NCBI GenBank assembly: GCA_012841425.1
Contig: DUUR01000303.1
Coordinates: 1-12,270, forward strand
DNA from: Bacteroidales bacterium
Lineage (GTDB): Bacteria > Bacteroidota > Bacteroidia > Bacteroidales > Dysgonomonadaceae
Direction: 5' to 3'
DNA length: 12,270 nucleotides
Both the position numbers and the translations under genes were made by a program. The notes under the pieces were generated by a model that did not search any database, had not been told where the DNA came from, and saw only the letters and a list, made by a program, of their open reading frames with translations. Shown piece after piece: positions 1 through 7,410 of the stretch; positions within the stretch are counted from its first letter, which is position 1, and every line of letters starts with the position of its first letter.

Positions 1-189
1 GATCACATAACATATAACCTTGCCGAGAATGGATATAATGTTGTAAAATATCTCCCATACGGAGAAATCAAAACAATGATGCCCTACCTGTTTCGCAGAG
101 CAAGAGAAAATAGCTCTATGAAAGGTCAAACCAGTCGTGAGTTACAACTAATCAAAAGTGAAATCAATCGTAGAAAAGAAGTAAAGTAA
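1..189 (+). CDS. Proline dehydrogenase, C-terminal end (partial)
   Basis: Frame 1 is open from the left edge to a TAA at 187-189 and gives the last 62 residues of a protein whose start lies outside the window. The segment NVVKYLPYGEIKTMMPYLFR followed by RRARENSSMKG resembles the conserved C-terminal end of monofunctional proline dehydrogenases (PRODH, the PutA-type TIM barrel), where the last arginines bind the proline carboxylate. The enzyme is an FAD-dependent, probably membrane-associated oxidase of L-proline to pyrroline-5-carboxylate, which goes on to glutamate. The tail after MKGQTSREL is short and basic, so no P5C dehydrogenase domain follows and this is not a bifunctional PutA. The stop lies only 4 bases from the stop of the converging gene, so there is no room for a dedicated terminator. 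Assignment rests on the C-terminal motif alone. Confidence 0.8.
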   Translation, partial: DHITYNLAENGYNVVKYLPYGEIKTMMPYLFRRARENSSMKGQTSRELQLIKSEINRRKEVK

Positions 190-193
190 ATAA

Positions 194-1252
194 TTACTTT
201 ACTTCCCAAATATTAGGCTGGCTTAGAAGAAAATCTGTAAAAGACTTTTTAGGCATTTTCTCTTGTACGTCAGCAATCTGTTTCTCATAATCACTCTCAT
301 ATGTAGGCGCTTCGATGCTGCGAATCACGCCAAGAGCAACTGGTAGTCCATCTGCTGTATCCATAAGAGCCAATTTCAAGTGAAGTGTATTATCCAGTGT
401 TGTGCAGTCATGAACAAGCACATCGTCCATTGTATAACCATCTTCCCCAACTGTAACTGCTTTCAAATTCCACCCATCTAGCACAATCCCTTTGTCATTT
501 TCCTTGCCAAAAATCATCTTTTCGCCATGTTTTAACAATAAAGTATTGTCTGCTTTCCAAGTTCTATCCGTAATCTTATCGTGAATGCCATCATTAAAAA
601 TCACACAATTCTGAAGTATCTCAACAACTGATGTCCCTTTGTGCTTAGCAGCTTCAACTAAAGTGTCAACTTGGTTTTTCATATCCACATCAAGAGCACG
701 ACCAAAGAAAGTGCCTCTTGCACCAAATGTAAGTTCTGCGGGCCTGAATGGCTCCTCTACAGTGCCGTAAGGAGATGATTTTGATACAAACCCACGTGCC
801 GAGGTAGGGGAGTACTGTCCCTTTGTTAAACCATATATCTTATTATTAAAAAGAAGAATATTCAAATCTACATTTCTTCTTATAGTATGTATAAAATGAT
901 TACCACCAATAGCAAGTGAGTCGCCATCGCCAGTTGCAACCCATACACTCAATTTTGGATTTGCCACCTTAACCCCAGTTGCAATTGCATTTGCTCTACC
1001 ATGTATACTGTGAAAACCATATGTGTTCATGTAATATGGTAAACGCGATGAGCAACCAATACCCGAAACTACAGCTGTATTGCATGGTTCAACATTTAGC
1101 TCTGCAAGAGCTTTCTGAAGGCAAGTTAATATGGCATAATCACCACATCCAGGGCACCATCGTATTGGGTTAGGACTCTTAAAATCTTTGGCAAGATATT
1201 TTTGATACTTTATATCTTTAACATCTATATTTTTTGTTTCTATACTACTCAT
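194..1252 (-). CDS. korB: 2-oxoglutarate:ferredoxin oxidoreductase, beta subunit
   Basis: 352 residues, the thiamine-pyrophosphate-binding subunit of a two-subunit 2-oxoacid:ferredoxin oxidoreductase. It catalyses CoA- and ferredoxin-dependent oxidative decarboxylation in the cytoplasm. Visible signatures are WCPGCGDYAIL (residues 32-42), GIGCSSRLPYY (64-74), the TPP/Mg motif ATGDGDSLAIGGNH (106-119) with the N136-N137 pair, and KIYGLTKGQYSPTS. Cys33, Cys36, Cys67 and Cys216 match in order the four cysteines that hold the single [4Fe-4S] cluster in this family. No separate ferredoxin-type domain is present, consistent with the KorAB layout. The ATG lies one base after the korA stop, so translation is probably coupled. 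2-Oxoglutarate is the likeliest substrate from family resemblance, but pyruvate or branched-chain 2-oxoacids cannot be excluded from sequence alone. Confidence 0.93.
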   Translation of the reverse strand: MSSIETKNIDVKDIKYQKYLAKDFKSPNPIRWCPGCGDYAILTCLQKALAELNVEPCNTAVVSGIGCSSRLPYYMNTYGFHSIHGRANAIATGVKVANPKLSVWVATGDGDSLAIGGNHFIHTIRRNVDLNILLFNNKIYGLTKGQYSPTSARGFVSKSSPYGTVEEPFRPAELTFGARGTFFGRALDVDMKNQVDTLVEAAKHKGTSVVEILQNCVIFNDGIHDKITDRTWKADNTLLLKHGEKMIFGKENDKGIVLDGWNLKAVTVGEDGYTMDDVLVHDCTTLDNTLHLKLALMDTADGLPVALGVIRSIEAPTYESDYEKQIADVQEKMPKKSFTDFLLSQPNIWEVK

Positions 1253-1253
1253 T

Positions 1254-3119
1254 TTATTGTTCCTCCATTATTTTGCTGAATTCTTCTACTAATTCACTCA
1301 CTTTAAATGGTTGTCCTTCAATTCTGTTGAAGGGTCTTATATTTGAAAGATCTTGAAATTTACCATTCAAATATGCAGCAAACTGGCCACTATTTTGCTC
1401 AGCAACAATTACTTTCTTATATCTTTTAAGCAGCTCATGAGTGTTTTTAGGTAGAGGCGAAATGTGTTTGAATTGAGCTAATGCAACTTTTTTGCCACTA
1501 TCGTGAAGGTGAAGCATAGTTTCCAGTAAATGTCCATATGTTCCTCCCCATCCAACAATAAGTGTATCAGCATCTTCATCTCCCAATACATTTTGTTCAG
1601 GAATAAAATTAGCAATATTTTCAATTTTTTGTTTGCGAGTATCAACCATATACTGGTGATTTTCAGGGTTTGATGATATGACACCTGTATATCTATCTTT
1701 TTCTAATCCTCCAATTCTGTGCATATAGTCGGCCGTTCCCGGAATTCCCCAATAACGTACCAAAGTGTTATCATCTCTAAGAAACGGTTTCCATTCCTCT
1801 ATCTCTCCTTTAAAATTGTGTTGAACATATGGAGGGATTATAGGTGGATAATCGTTCATATCAGGTATCTTCCATGCAGAAGAACCATTTGCAATATAGC
1901 CATCAGTTAGAAGTATAACTGGTGTCATATGCTCTAAAGCCAGCTTCGACGCTTCATACGCGCTTTCAAAGCAATCTATTGGGGTGGTTGCTGCAATAAC
2001 AACTAACGGGCTTTCACCATTTCTTCCATACAGTGCCTGATTTAAATCGGTCTGTTCACTTTTTGTTGGCATCCCAGTTGAAGGTCCGCTTCTTTGTACA
2101 TCAATTACCACAAGTGGTAATTCAGCCATAACAGCTAATCCCAGTGCTTCACTTTTTAAAGAAAGACCTGGTCCAGAAGTGGAAGTTGCAGCTAAGCAAC
2201 CAGCAAAACTGGCACCAATTGCAGAAGTTATTCCTGCAATTTCATCTTCCATTTGCAAGGCTTTAACACCAAAATCTTTTCTGTTAGTTAGTTCTTGCAA
2301 AATTTCGGTTGCTGGTGTAATTGGATATGAGCCTAAAAATAGTTGAATTCCTGCTTTTTCTGCAGCAGCAATTAATCCATATGCAGTAGCAGTGTTTCCA
2401 TTTACATCCATGTAAAAACCTTTGCCCGATTCTACCACATCAATTTTATACGTTGTAGCAGTAAGTTGTAGGTTTTCTCCATAGTTATAACCATCAGTTA
2501 ATGCTTTTATATTTGCCTCAATCAATTTAGGTCTTCGGGCAAATTTCTGCTCCAGCAATTTGTCGGCTATTTCCATGGGTCTGTTAAATAACCAGCATAC
2601 CAAACCTAGAGCAAACATGTTCTTGCTTCTAAGTATATCTTTATTCTCAAGGCCCGATTCTTCAAGCGATGCTTTAGTAAGTGAGGTGATAGGCACAGCA
2701 ATTTGCTGTATATTGTTAAGATTGAGTTCAGTAAAAGGATCGTCTGAGTTTATATTAGCTTTAACTAAATCTCTTTTCTTAAATGAGTCGACATCATAAA
2801 TTACAATTGAACCATTTTTTAGGTGTTGTGCATTTACTTTTAATGCCGATGGGTTCATAGCAATTAGCACATCCGTTTTATCACCTGAATTATATACATC
2901 TTTTGCACCAATTCTTACTTGAAAACCCGACACACCGTGAAGTGAGCCTTGAGGAGCGCGAATTTCGGCAGGGAAATCGGGAAATGTAGATATTTCATTT
3001 CCAAAGATTGCCGATAGTGTAGAGAACAGTGTTCCCGACAGCTGCATCCCGTCGCCGGAATCACCTGAGAAACGTACTGTTACCTGCTTAATATCTGTTA
3101 CAACTCTATTTCTTGACAT
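1254..3119 (-). CDS. korA: 2-oxoglutarate:ferredoxin oxidoreductase, alpha subunit (gamma-alpha fusion)
   Basis: 621 residues, partner of the adjacent beta subunit. The first ~200 residues are the gamma-type domain that helps bind CoA, with RFSGDSGDGMQLSG at 16-29 and FPAEIRAPQGS at 49-59. From about residue 235 comes the alpha (pyrimidine-binding) domain: GSYPITPATEI (263-273), QMEDEIAGITSAIGASFAG (289-307), TSTSGPGLSLKSEA (312-325) and QRSGPSTGMPTKSEQ (342-356). A C-terminal transketolase-like domain includes LIVGWGGTYGHLLETM and VAEQNSGQFAAYLNG. This gamma-alpha order in one chain is normal for KorA. The gene starts 169 bases downstream of the murA stop in the same direction, which leaves room for its own promoter and leader. 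It overlaps no neighbour and precedes korB by one base. Confidence 0.93.
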   Translation of the reverse strand: MSRNRVVTDIKQVTVRFSGDSGDGMQLSGTLFSTLSAIFGNEISTFPDFPAEIRAPQGSLHGVSGFQVRIGAKDVYNSGDKTDVLIAMNPSALKVNAQHLKNGSIVIYDVDSFKKRDLVKANINSDDPFTELNLNNIQQIAVPITSLTKASLEESGLENKDILRSKNMFALGLVCWLFNRPMEIADKLLEQKFARRPKLIEANIKALTDGYNYGENLQLTATTYKIDVVESGKGFYMDVNGNTATAYGLIAAAEKAGIQLFLGSYPITPATEILQELTNRKDFGVKALQMEDEIAGITSAIGASFAGCLAATSTSGPGLSLKSEALGLAVMAELPLVVIDVQRSGPSTGMPTKSEQTDLNQALYGRNGESPLVVIAATTPIDCFESAYEASKLALEHMTPVILLTDGYIANGSSAWKIPDMNDYPPIIPPYVQHNFKGEIEEWKPFLRDDNTLVRYWGIPGTADYMHRIGGLEKDRYTGVISSNPENHQYMVDTRKQKIENIANFIPEQNVLGDEDADTLIVGWGGTYGHLLETMLHLHDSGKKVALAQFKHISPLPKNTHELLKRYKKVIVAEQNSGQFAAYLNGKFQDLSNIRPFNRIEGQPFKVSELVEEFSKIMEEQ

Positions 3120-3163
3120 AATGTTATGTAGTTGTTATTTAAACTATCTATAGTAATAATATA

Positions 3164-3238
3164 TTTATCCAAAACAACCTCTTCCCGTCCATGGCTGGAG
3201 AGGATTAATTCTGTAGATCAAATAAATTGGTGGATAAA
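3164..3238. repeat. Nested inverted repeats in the korA upstream region
   Basis: The 169-base gap between murA and korA holds two nested inverted repeats. The outer arms are TTTATCC (3164-3170) and GGATAAA (3232-3238). The inner arms are CCTCT (3178-3182) and AGAGG (3199-3203), flanking a relatively GC-rich patch with the palindrome CCATGG (3189-3194). If korA is transcribed from a promoter near the murA stop, all of this lies in its 5' leader. No T-run follows either stem in the korA direction, so it does not look like a simple intrinsic terminator. Function is unknown, and the arms are short enough to be chance in AT-rich DNA. Confidence 0.35.
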
Positions 3239-3283
3239 CATATACTAATTAGGTACAAAGTAATAAAAGAGTTAGGTATAAAC

Positions 3284-3315
3284 CAAATTTAATTCCTCTC
3301 GATAGATGCACCCAA
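3284..3315 (-). promoter_or_regulatory. Candidate Bacteroidota-type promoter for korAB
   Basis: Read on the minus strand, TAAATTTG (3291-3284) fits the -7 consensus TAnnTTTG, and a TTG (3315-3313) lies 21 bases upstream, within the usual spacing. The -7 box overlaps the murA stop codon and would give a korA leader of roughly 155 bases. A weaker 7-base variant (TACTTTG, around 3256-3262) lies nearer korA. This is pattern matching only. Read-through from murA is also possible. Confidence 0.3.
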
Positions 3316-4593
3316 TGCGTTTAGCCTCTCCTCTATATGTTGGTAGCCTCTATCTATTTGATCTATATTATGAATTACGCTTTTACCTTCGGCACACATT
3401 GCTGCAATCAATAAAGATATTCCTGCACGAATATCTGGGGAGGTCATAGTCATACCCCTAAGTTTAAGTCGCTCACCCTGTCCAATAACCACAGCCCTGT
3501 GTGGATCACATAATATAATTTGCGCTCCCATGTCAATAAGTTTATCCACAAAAAAGAGTCTACTCTCAAACATTTTTTGATGAATAAGCACACTTCCATT
3601 GGCTTTTGTTGCAACAACCAGCATCACACTTAACAGGTCGGGTGTCAGGCCTGGCCATGGTGCATCTGCCAAAGTAAGAATCGAGCCATCCATAAAAGAC
3701 TCAATATTATATTCATCATGTCGTGGAATATACAAATCATCACCTCTTTGCTCAATTGTAACCCCCATCTTTCTGAAGCTTTCGGGAATAATTCCAAGAT
3801 TTGCTACAGACGTATCTTTAATTGTAAGTTCAGATGAGGTCATAGCTGCCATACCAATAAAACTACCTGTTTCAATCATATCAGGCAAAAGTTGATGTTC
3901 GCAACCCGATAATTTGGTTACACCTTTAATTATAAGTTTGTTAGAGCCGATACCCTCAATCTTAGCACCCATTTTTACAAGCATTTTGCTAAGTTGCTCA
4001 ACATAGGGCTCACATGCTGCATTATATATTATTGTTTCTCCTTCTGATAACACAGCTGCCATTAATAAATTTGCAGTACCAGTAACCGAAGCTTCATCTA
4101 AAAGGATAAAAGTGCCTTTAAGTTGCTTGGTCGAGAGCTTAAAAATTTGCTTATTCTCATCAATTATAAGTTCAGCTCCAAGCTTCATTATACCATTAAA
4201 GTGAGTATCTAGACGGCGACGTCCAATTTTATCTCCTCCAGGTCTAGGAACCACCACCTCTCCAAATCGTGCCAATAATGGGCCTACAACCATTATTGAG
4301 CCTCTTAGTGCTGCGCTTTTTTGTCTAAATTCTTCGGTGCCAGTGTATTCTTGATCTATGCTTTCTGCCCTAAAAGAATAGCTATCTGCAGATAATTTCT
4401 TTACCACCACACCCATATCGCCCAATAGCTCTATGAGTTTGTTAACATCAAGGATATTAGGAATATTACTGATTACAACCTCTTCTTTTGTAAGTAAGGT
4501 TGCGCATATTACCTGCAAGGCTTCATTTTTAGCCCCTTGTGGTGTGATACTTCCTTTTAGTGTATGACCACCTTCAATTATAAATGATGACAT
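3289..4593 (-). CDS. murA: UDP-N-acetylglucosamine 1-carboxyvinyltransferase (Asp active-site form)
   Basis: 434 residues, usual MurA length. It transfers enolpyruvate from PEP to the 3'-OH of UDP-GlcNAc, the first committed step of peptidoglycan synthesis, in the cytoplasm. The inside-out alpha/beta barrel signatures are present: Lys22-Asn23 in GAKNEAL, the loop PRPGGDKIGRRRLDTHFNG (116-134), LLDEASVTGTANLL (164-177), PWPGLTPDLLSVM (312-324) with the catalytic Asp319, MFESRLFFVDKL (341-352), PDIRAG (386-391) and DRGYQHIEERL (414-424). The position that is Cys115 in E. coli (GGC) is Asp121 here (GGD). Such Asp enzymes are active but are not alkylated by fosfomycin, as known for Mycobacterium tuberculosis and Chlamydia. 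The gene follows murB with 10 bases between, so the pair is likely co-transcribed. Confidence 0.95.
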   Translation of the reverse strand: MSSFIIEGGHTLKGSITPQGAKNEALQVICATLLTKEEVVISNIPNILDVNKLIELLGDMGVVVKKLSADSYSFRAESIDQEYTGTEEFRQKSAALRGSIMVVGPLLARFGEVVVPRPGGDKIGRRRLDTHFNGIMKLGAELIIDENKQIFKLSTKQLKGTFILLDEASVTGTANLLMAAVLSEGETIIYNAACEPYVEQLSKMLVKMGAKIEGIGSNKLIIKGVTKLSGCEHQLLPDMIETGSFIGMAAMTSSELTIKDTSVANLGIIPESFRKMGVTIEQRGDDLYIPRHDEYNIESFMDGSILTLADAPWPGLTPDLLSVMLVVATKANGSVLIHQKMFESRLFFVDKLIDMGAQIILCDPHRAVVIGQGERLKLRGMTMTSPDIRAGISLLIAAMCAEGKSVIHNIDQIDRGYQHIEERLNALGASIERN

Positions 4594-4603
4594 AAGCTTT
4601 ATT

Positions 4604-5602
4604 TTAAAAAATCCATACTTCTGGTTCTAAATTTATACAAAAGCGCTTCAGAACTTCTTGTTGAATCTGACTTGCAAAATCTGAGATTTCTTTTCCATTA
4701 TTCGTTCCATAGTTCACAATTACCAATGCATGATGTTCATATGTGCCCACCATTCCATTTCTTTTCCCCTTGAATCCGGCCTTTTCTATAAGAAATGCAG
4801 CAGAAGTTTTAAATTTGTTATCACCGATGTTATAAATTGGAGCATCTAAAACAGTCTTTTGAAGAGAGTTTTTTTCATCTTCAGTTAAAACTGGGTTTTT
4901 AAAAAAACTGCCTGCATTGGGTAATATCTTTGTGTCTGGTAGTTTTCTAGTCCTGATTTTTACAATTGCATCTCTAACTTGTTTAATTGTAGGTGAGTCG
5001 ATGTTAACTAGCTCGCGACTAAGGTCTATATACTTCTCTTTATAAGTAAAACTTTTAGACAATTTAAACACTACAGATGTAATGATATAACGGTTTGTTT
5101 GTTTAAATATGCTGTTACGATATCCAAACTGACATTCACTATTAGTAAATTCTTGGTATTTACCAGTTTGAAGGTCTACGGTCTTCACCAAAATAATTGT
5201 GTCTTTGGCTTCCGAGCCGTATGCACCAATATTTTGAATAGGGCTTGCACCAACTGAGCTGGGTATGAGCGAAAGGTTTTCAAGACCTGCATATCCTTTA
5301 GATACACAATCTTCAACCAATATATCCCATTCTACACCTGCACCGGCCTCAATTATCACAGAACTATCATCTTCTGACACTATTTTTATTCCTTTAATGC
5401 TAGGTTTTATAACCAAACCATTAAAATCTTTCGTGAAAAATAGATTGTATCCAGCACCAAGAATTAGTTTCTTTTCTTTTGAGTAAGTTCTTAATAGATC
5501 TGAAATATCCTCTTGAGTTTCTGGCTCACAAAATAGTTTTGCAATTGACTTTGTGTTAAATGAGTTATAGTTTTGGAGCTGTATATTGTTATGAACTTTC
5601 AA
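4604..5602 (-). CDS. murB: UDP-N-acetylenolpyruvoylglucosamine reductase
   Basis: 332 residues, a type I MurB by length and by its C-terminal insert. It is a cytoplasmic flavoenzyme that uses NADPH to reduce the MurA product to UDP-MurNAc. Visible features are the N-terminal NYNSFNTKS, the FAD-binding LGAGYNLFF (48-56), IPSSVGASPIQNIGAYG (113-129), FGYRNSIFK (159-167), the catalytic serine segment NAGSFFKNP (229-237, Ser232), SAAFLIEKAGFKGKRNG (267-283) and the terminal glutamate motif LEPEVWIF (325-332). The first of these FAD loops reads IPSS where IPG is common, a mild deviation. It is directly upstream of murA, so the two consecutive enzymes of UDP-MurNAc synthesis sit together. No promoter box is evident in the 54 bases before it, so it may be read with the upstream methyltransferase gene. 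Confidence 0.95.
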   Translation of the reverse strand: MKVHNNIQLQNYNSFNTKSIAKLFCEPETQEDISDLLRTYSKEKKLILGAGYNLFFTKDFNGLVIKPSIKGIKIVSEDDSSVIIEAGAGVEWDILVEDCVSKGYAGLENLSLIPSSVGASPIQNIGAYGSEAKDTIILVKTVDLQTGKYQEFTNSECQFGYRNSIFKQTNRYIITSVVFKLSKSFTYKEKYIDLSRELVNIDSPTIKQVRDAIVKIRTRKLPDTKILPNAGSFFKNPVLTEDEKNSLQKTVLDAPIYNIGDNKFKTSAAFLIEKAGFKGKRNGMVGTYEHHALVIVNYGTNNGKEISDFASQIQQEVLKRFCINLEPEVWIF

Positions 5603-5656
5603 TTTATATATATCAGTTTTTATAGTTGTTGTAATATAATTATTTTTACCTGATTC

Positions 5657-6391
5657 TCAACTTCTATAAATCAGGAAAACTGTTGGCTTCTTATTCAAAT
5701 CTGGAAGCTTACCTTTCCAAGTTTTAATACTCTTTGTAGTTATCTGCTCATCTTCACAAGAAATATTTGTAGCAATACAAAGTTGTGTCTGCGGTCTACA
5801 GTGTTGTAGAATATCCTCGGCAAGTTTTTGATTGCGATATGGAGTTTCAATAAAAAGCTGTGTCTGATTTTCTTTGTAAGAGCGAGCCTCCAACTGTTTA
5901 AGTTTGCTTACCCTTTCATTAAGGTCGATAGGTAGATAGCCTTCAAATGCAAAACTCTGACCGTTAAATCCCGATGCCATAATTGCCATTAGAATTGATG
6001 ATGGTCCCACCAAAGGCATAACCTTATAACCTCTCTGCTGAGCAATAGCTACAACATCTGCACCAGGGTCTGCAACCCCTGGGCATCCCGCTTCGGACAT
6101 TACTCCAATGCTCTCTCCTAATTTCATAGGATTGAGGAACTCCGAAATATCCTTTTGCTCTGTGTGCTTATTCAACTCATAAAAAGTAAGTGAGTCGATA
6201 TCAATACCTGGGTTGCATTTTTTAAGGAAACGCCTTGCAGTTCTAATATTTTCGACAATAAAGAACTTTAATTCAGTTACTATACTTTTATTATAATTGG
6301 GTATAGCCTGGTCTATAGGAGTCTCACCCAACAACACGGGAATTAAGTAAAGTACTGGATTTGCCATTTTTGTATTTGAACTTTGATTCAT
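5657..6391 (-). CDS. RsmI-related SAM-dependent methyltransferase (tetrapyrrole methylase fold)
   Basis: 244 residues of the COG0313/RsmI family. RsmI 2'-O-methylates C1402 of 16S rRNA. This protein belongs to the short form common in Bacteroidota, and its own target is not certain. Supporting motifs are LYLIPVLLGETP (14-25), TARRFLKK (51-58), GVMSEAGCPGVADPGADVV (96-114; RsmI has SDAGTP...SDPG), PLVGPSSILMAIMASGFNG (126-144), FAFEGYLP (147-154) and FIETPYRN (180-187). It lacks the ~40-residue C-terminal helical extension of E. coli RsmI. The conserved part starts at a second in-frame ATG (Met9, MANPVLYLIP, base 6367), which may be the true start; neither start has a clear ribosome binding site. 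It sits 54 bases upstream of murB. A full RsmI may be encoded elsewhere in the genome. Confidence 0.8.
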   Translation of the reverse strand: MNQSSNTKMANPVLYLIPVLLGETPIDQAIPNYNKSIVTELKFFIVENIRTARRFLKKCNPGIDIDSLTFYELNKHTEQKDISEFLNPMKLGESIGVMSEAGCPGVADPGADVVAIAQQRGYKVMPLVGPSSILMAIMASGFNGQSFAFEGYLPIDLNERVSKLKQLEARSYKENQTQLFIETPYRNQKLAEDILQHCRPQTQLCIATNISCEDEQITTKSIKTWKGKLPDLNKKPTVFLIYRS

Positions 6392-6408
6392 TAGAAACAG
6401 GTTTATAC

Positions 6409-6437
6409 CTTCACAAAAATAGTCAAAATCAGTGAAG
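6409..6437 (-). promoter_or_regulatory. Candidate -7 box inside an inverted repeat, upstream of the RsmI-like gene
   Basis: On the minus strand TATTTTTG (6421-6414) matches TAnnTTTG and lies 22 bases before the first ATG of the methyltransferase gene. No good TTG is found at the expected -33 distance. The box is overlapped by an inverted repeat, CTTCAC (6409-6414) and GTGAAG (6432-6437). This could be an operator or a weak hairpin behind the upstream isomerase gene, which has no other terminator candidate. Confidence 0.3.
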
Positions 6438-6458
6438 TTTTAAACTGTGTTTTTATTC

Positions 6459-7286
6459 TTATTTTTTTGTACTTGCAATAACTCCTCTGAAATAGCCAAT
6501 TGATTCTGCAATACCCTGTAGTGGGTCTTTCATATTTCTTTCATGCTCAAGACTGCATACACCAGTATACTCAACTTCGCGAAGCATATTTACAAATGCA
6601 GGTATATCTATAATTCCGCGACCAATCTCAACCGAGTATCCCTCTTTTGTGGCTCCTGTCACGTCTTTAATATGAATATCAAAAACACGTGTATGGTACT
6701 TTCTTAAATCTTCAACAGGGTCTTTACCATTTCTTGTGTCGTGACCAATGTCTAAGCACATACCAATACGTGGATCTAAATGTTTAACATTCTCCCATAC
6801 GTCATCAGCATCCGGATAAAGTTCAATGTCTGGTCCATGCAGATGTATTGCATAATGAAAATTATACTCCTTAACTTTCTCATCAATGTAAGGCAATAGC
6901 TCATAGTTTGGAACTCCCACAATTAGTTCAACACCAACCCGCTTAGCATACTCAAAAGCATCATCAACTTCTGCCTTAGAGCGCATATAAATTGGTCCCA
7001 CAGCATAGCCCGTTACACCTTTAGATTTTAGCTTGCTATGGAAGTTTTCTATCTCCTGATCAGTGCTATTTAATGGAAGGTGAAAATCTTTGATACATAA
7101 ATATTTAACATCACACTTTTGCATCATCTCAAGTGTTTGGTCTAGGTTGAAATGTACAAAGCTATAACCAGCCATACCTACATTAAATTTTTCAGATACA
7201 TCTGGTGCAGGTTGCGGATTAGGTCGCTCTTGTGCTGTAATAAACATCGAGAACAGTAGTCCTACTATAAATAGATTTTTTTTCAT
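6459..7286 (-). CDS. Exported sugar isomerase/epimerase-like TIM-barrel protein
   Basis: 275 residues of the xylose-isomerase-like TIM-barrel superfamily (AP endonuclease family 2; often annotated sugar phosphate isomerase/epimerase). Residues 1-19 form a clear signal peptide: MKKN, a hydrophobic core, and likely cleavage after TAQ. The protein is therefore predicted to act in the periplasm. Likely metal or substrate residues are His148 and His150 in HLHGPD (148-153), Asp179 and His182 in CLDIGHD (177-183), His205 in DIHIKD (203-208) and Glu247 in SLEHE (245-249). The barrel starts at NVGMAGYSF (35-43) and ends with GIAESIGYFRGVI. Export argues against a phosphorylated substrate, so the common family name may mislead. 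Related exported enzymes in Bacteroidota have been implicated in 3-keto-sugar chemistry, which is only a suggestion here. No SusC/SusD or glycosidase gene lies nearby to name a substrate. Confidence 0.8.
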   Translation of the reverse strand: MKKNLFIVGLLFSMFITAQERPNPQPAPDVSEKFNVGMAGYSFVHFNLDQTLEMMQKCDVKYLCIKDFHLPLNSTDQEIENFHSKLKSKGVTGYAVGPIYMRSKAEVDDAFEYAKRVGVELIVGVPNYELLPYIDEKVKEYNFHYAIHLHGPDIELYPDADDVWENVKHLDPRIGMCLDIGHDTRNGKDPVEDLRKYHTRVFDIHIKDVTGATKEGYSVEIGRGIIDIPAFVNMLREVEYTGVCSLEHERNMKDPLQGIAESIGYFRGVIASTKK

Positions 7287-7316
7287 GATTATGTTATTAT
7301 TAATTTGACATTTCTA

Positions 7317-7324
7317 CAAAGGTA
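7317..7324 (-). promoter_or_regulatory. Candidate -7 box for the exported isomerase gene
   Basis: Minus-strand TACCTTTG (7324-7317) matches TAnnTTTG, 30 bases before the ATG of the isomerase-like gene. A convincing TTG is not visible at the -33 position, so only half of the promoter is supported. It shares the divergent intergenic region with the rightward methyltransferase promoter. Confidence 0.4.
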
Positions 7325-7382
7325 ATATTTTTTAAGATTGAAAACATTCTTGACATAACTCATATTTTAAATTTTTGGTTGT

Positions 7383-7390
7383 TATCTTTG
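7383..7390 (+). promoter_or_regulatory. Candidate -7 box for the RsmF-like gene
   Basis: TATCTTTG matches TAnnTTTG exactly and lies 20 bases before the ATG at 7411, which would place transcription start near 7397. The nearest upstream TTG (7350-7352) is 30 bases away, too far for the standard spacing, so the -33 element is unclear. The box falls inside the longer reading frame that begins at TTG 7375, which argues that this TTG is not the translation start. Confidence 0.45.
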
Positions 7391-7410
7391 CTATAAAAAA
7401 GTGGAGAAAG

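Noticed and set aside
3599..3895. A 98-residue rightward frame inside murA
   Set aside because: It is wholly antisense to a strongly conserved enzyme and has no motif of its own.
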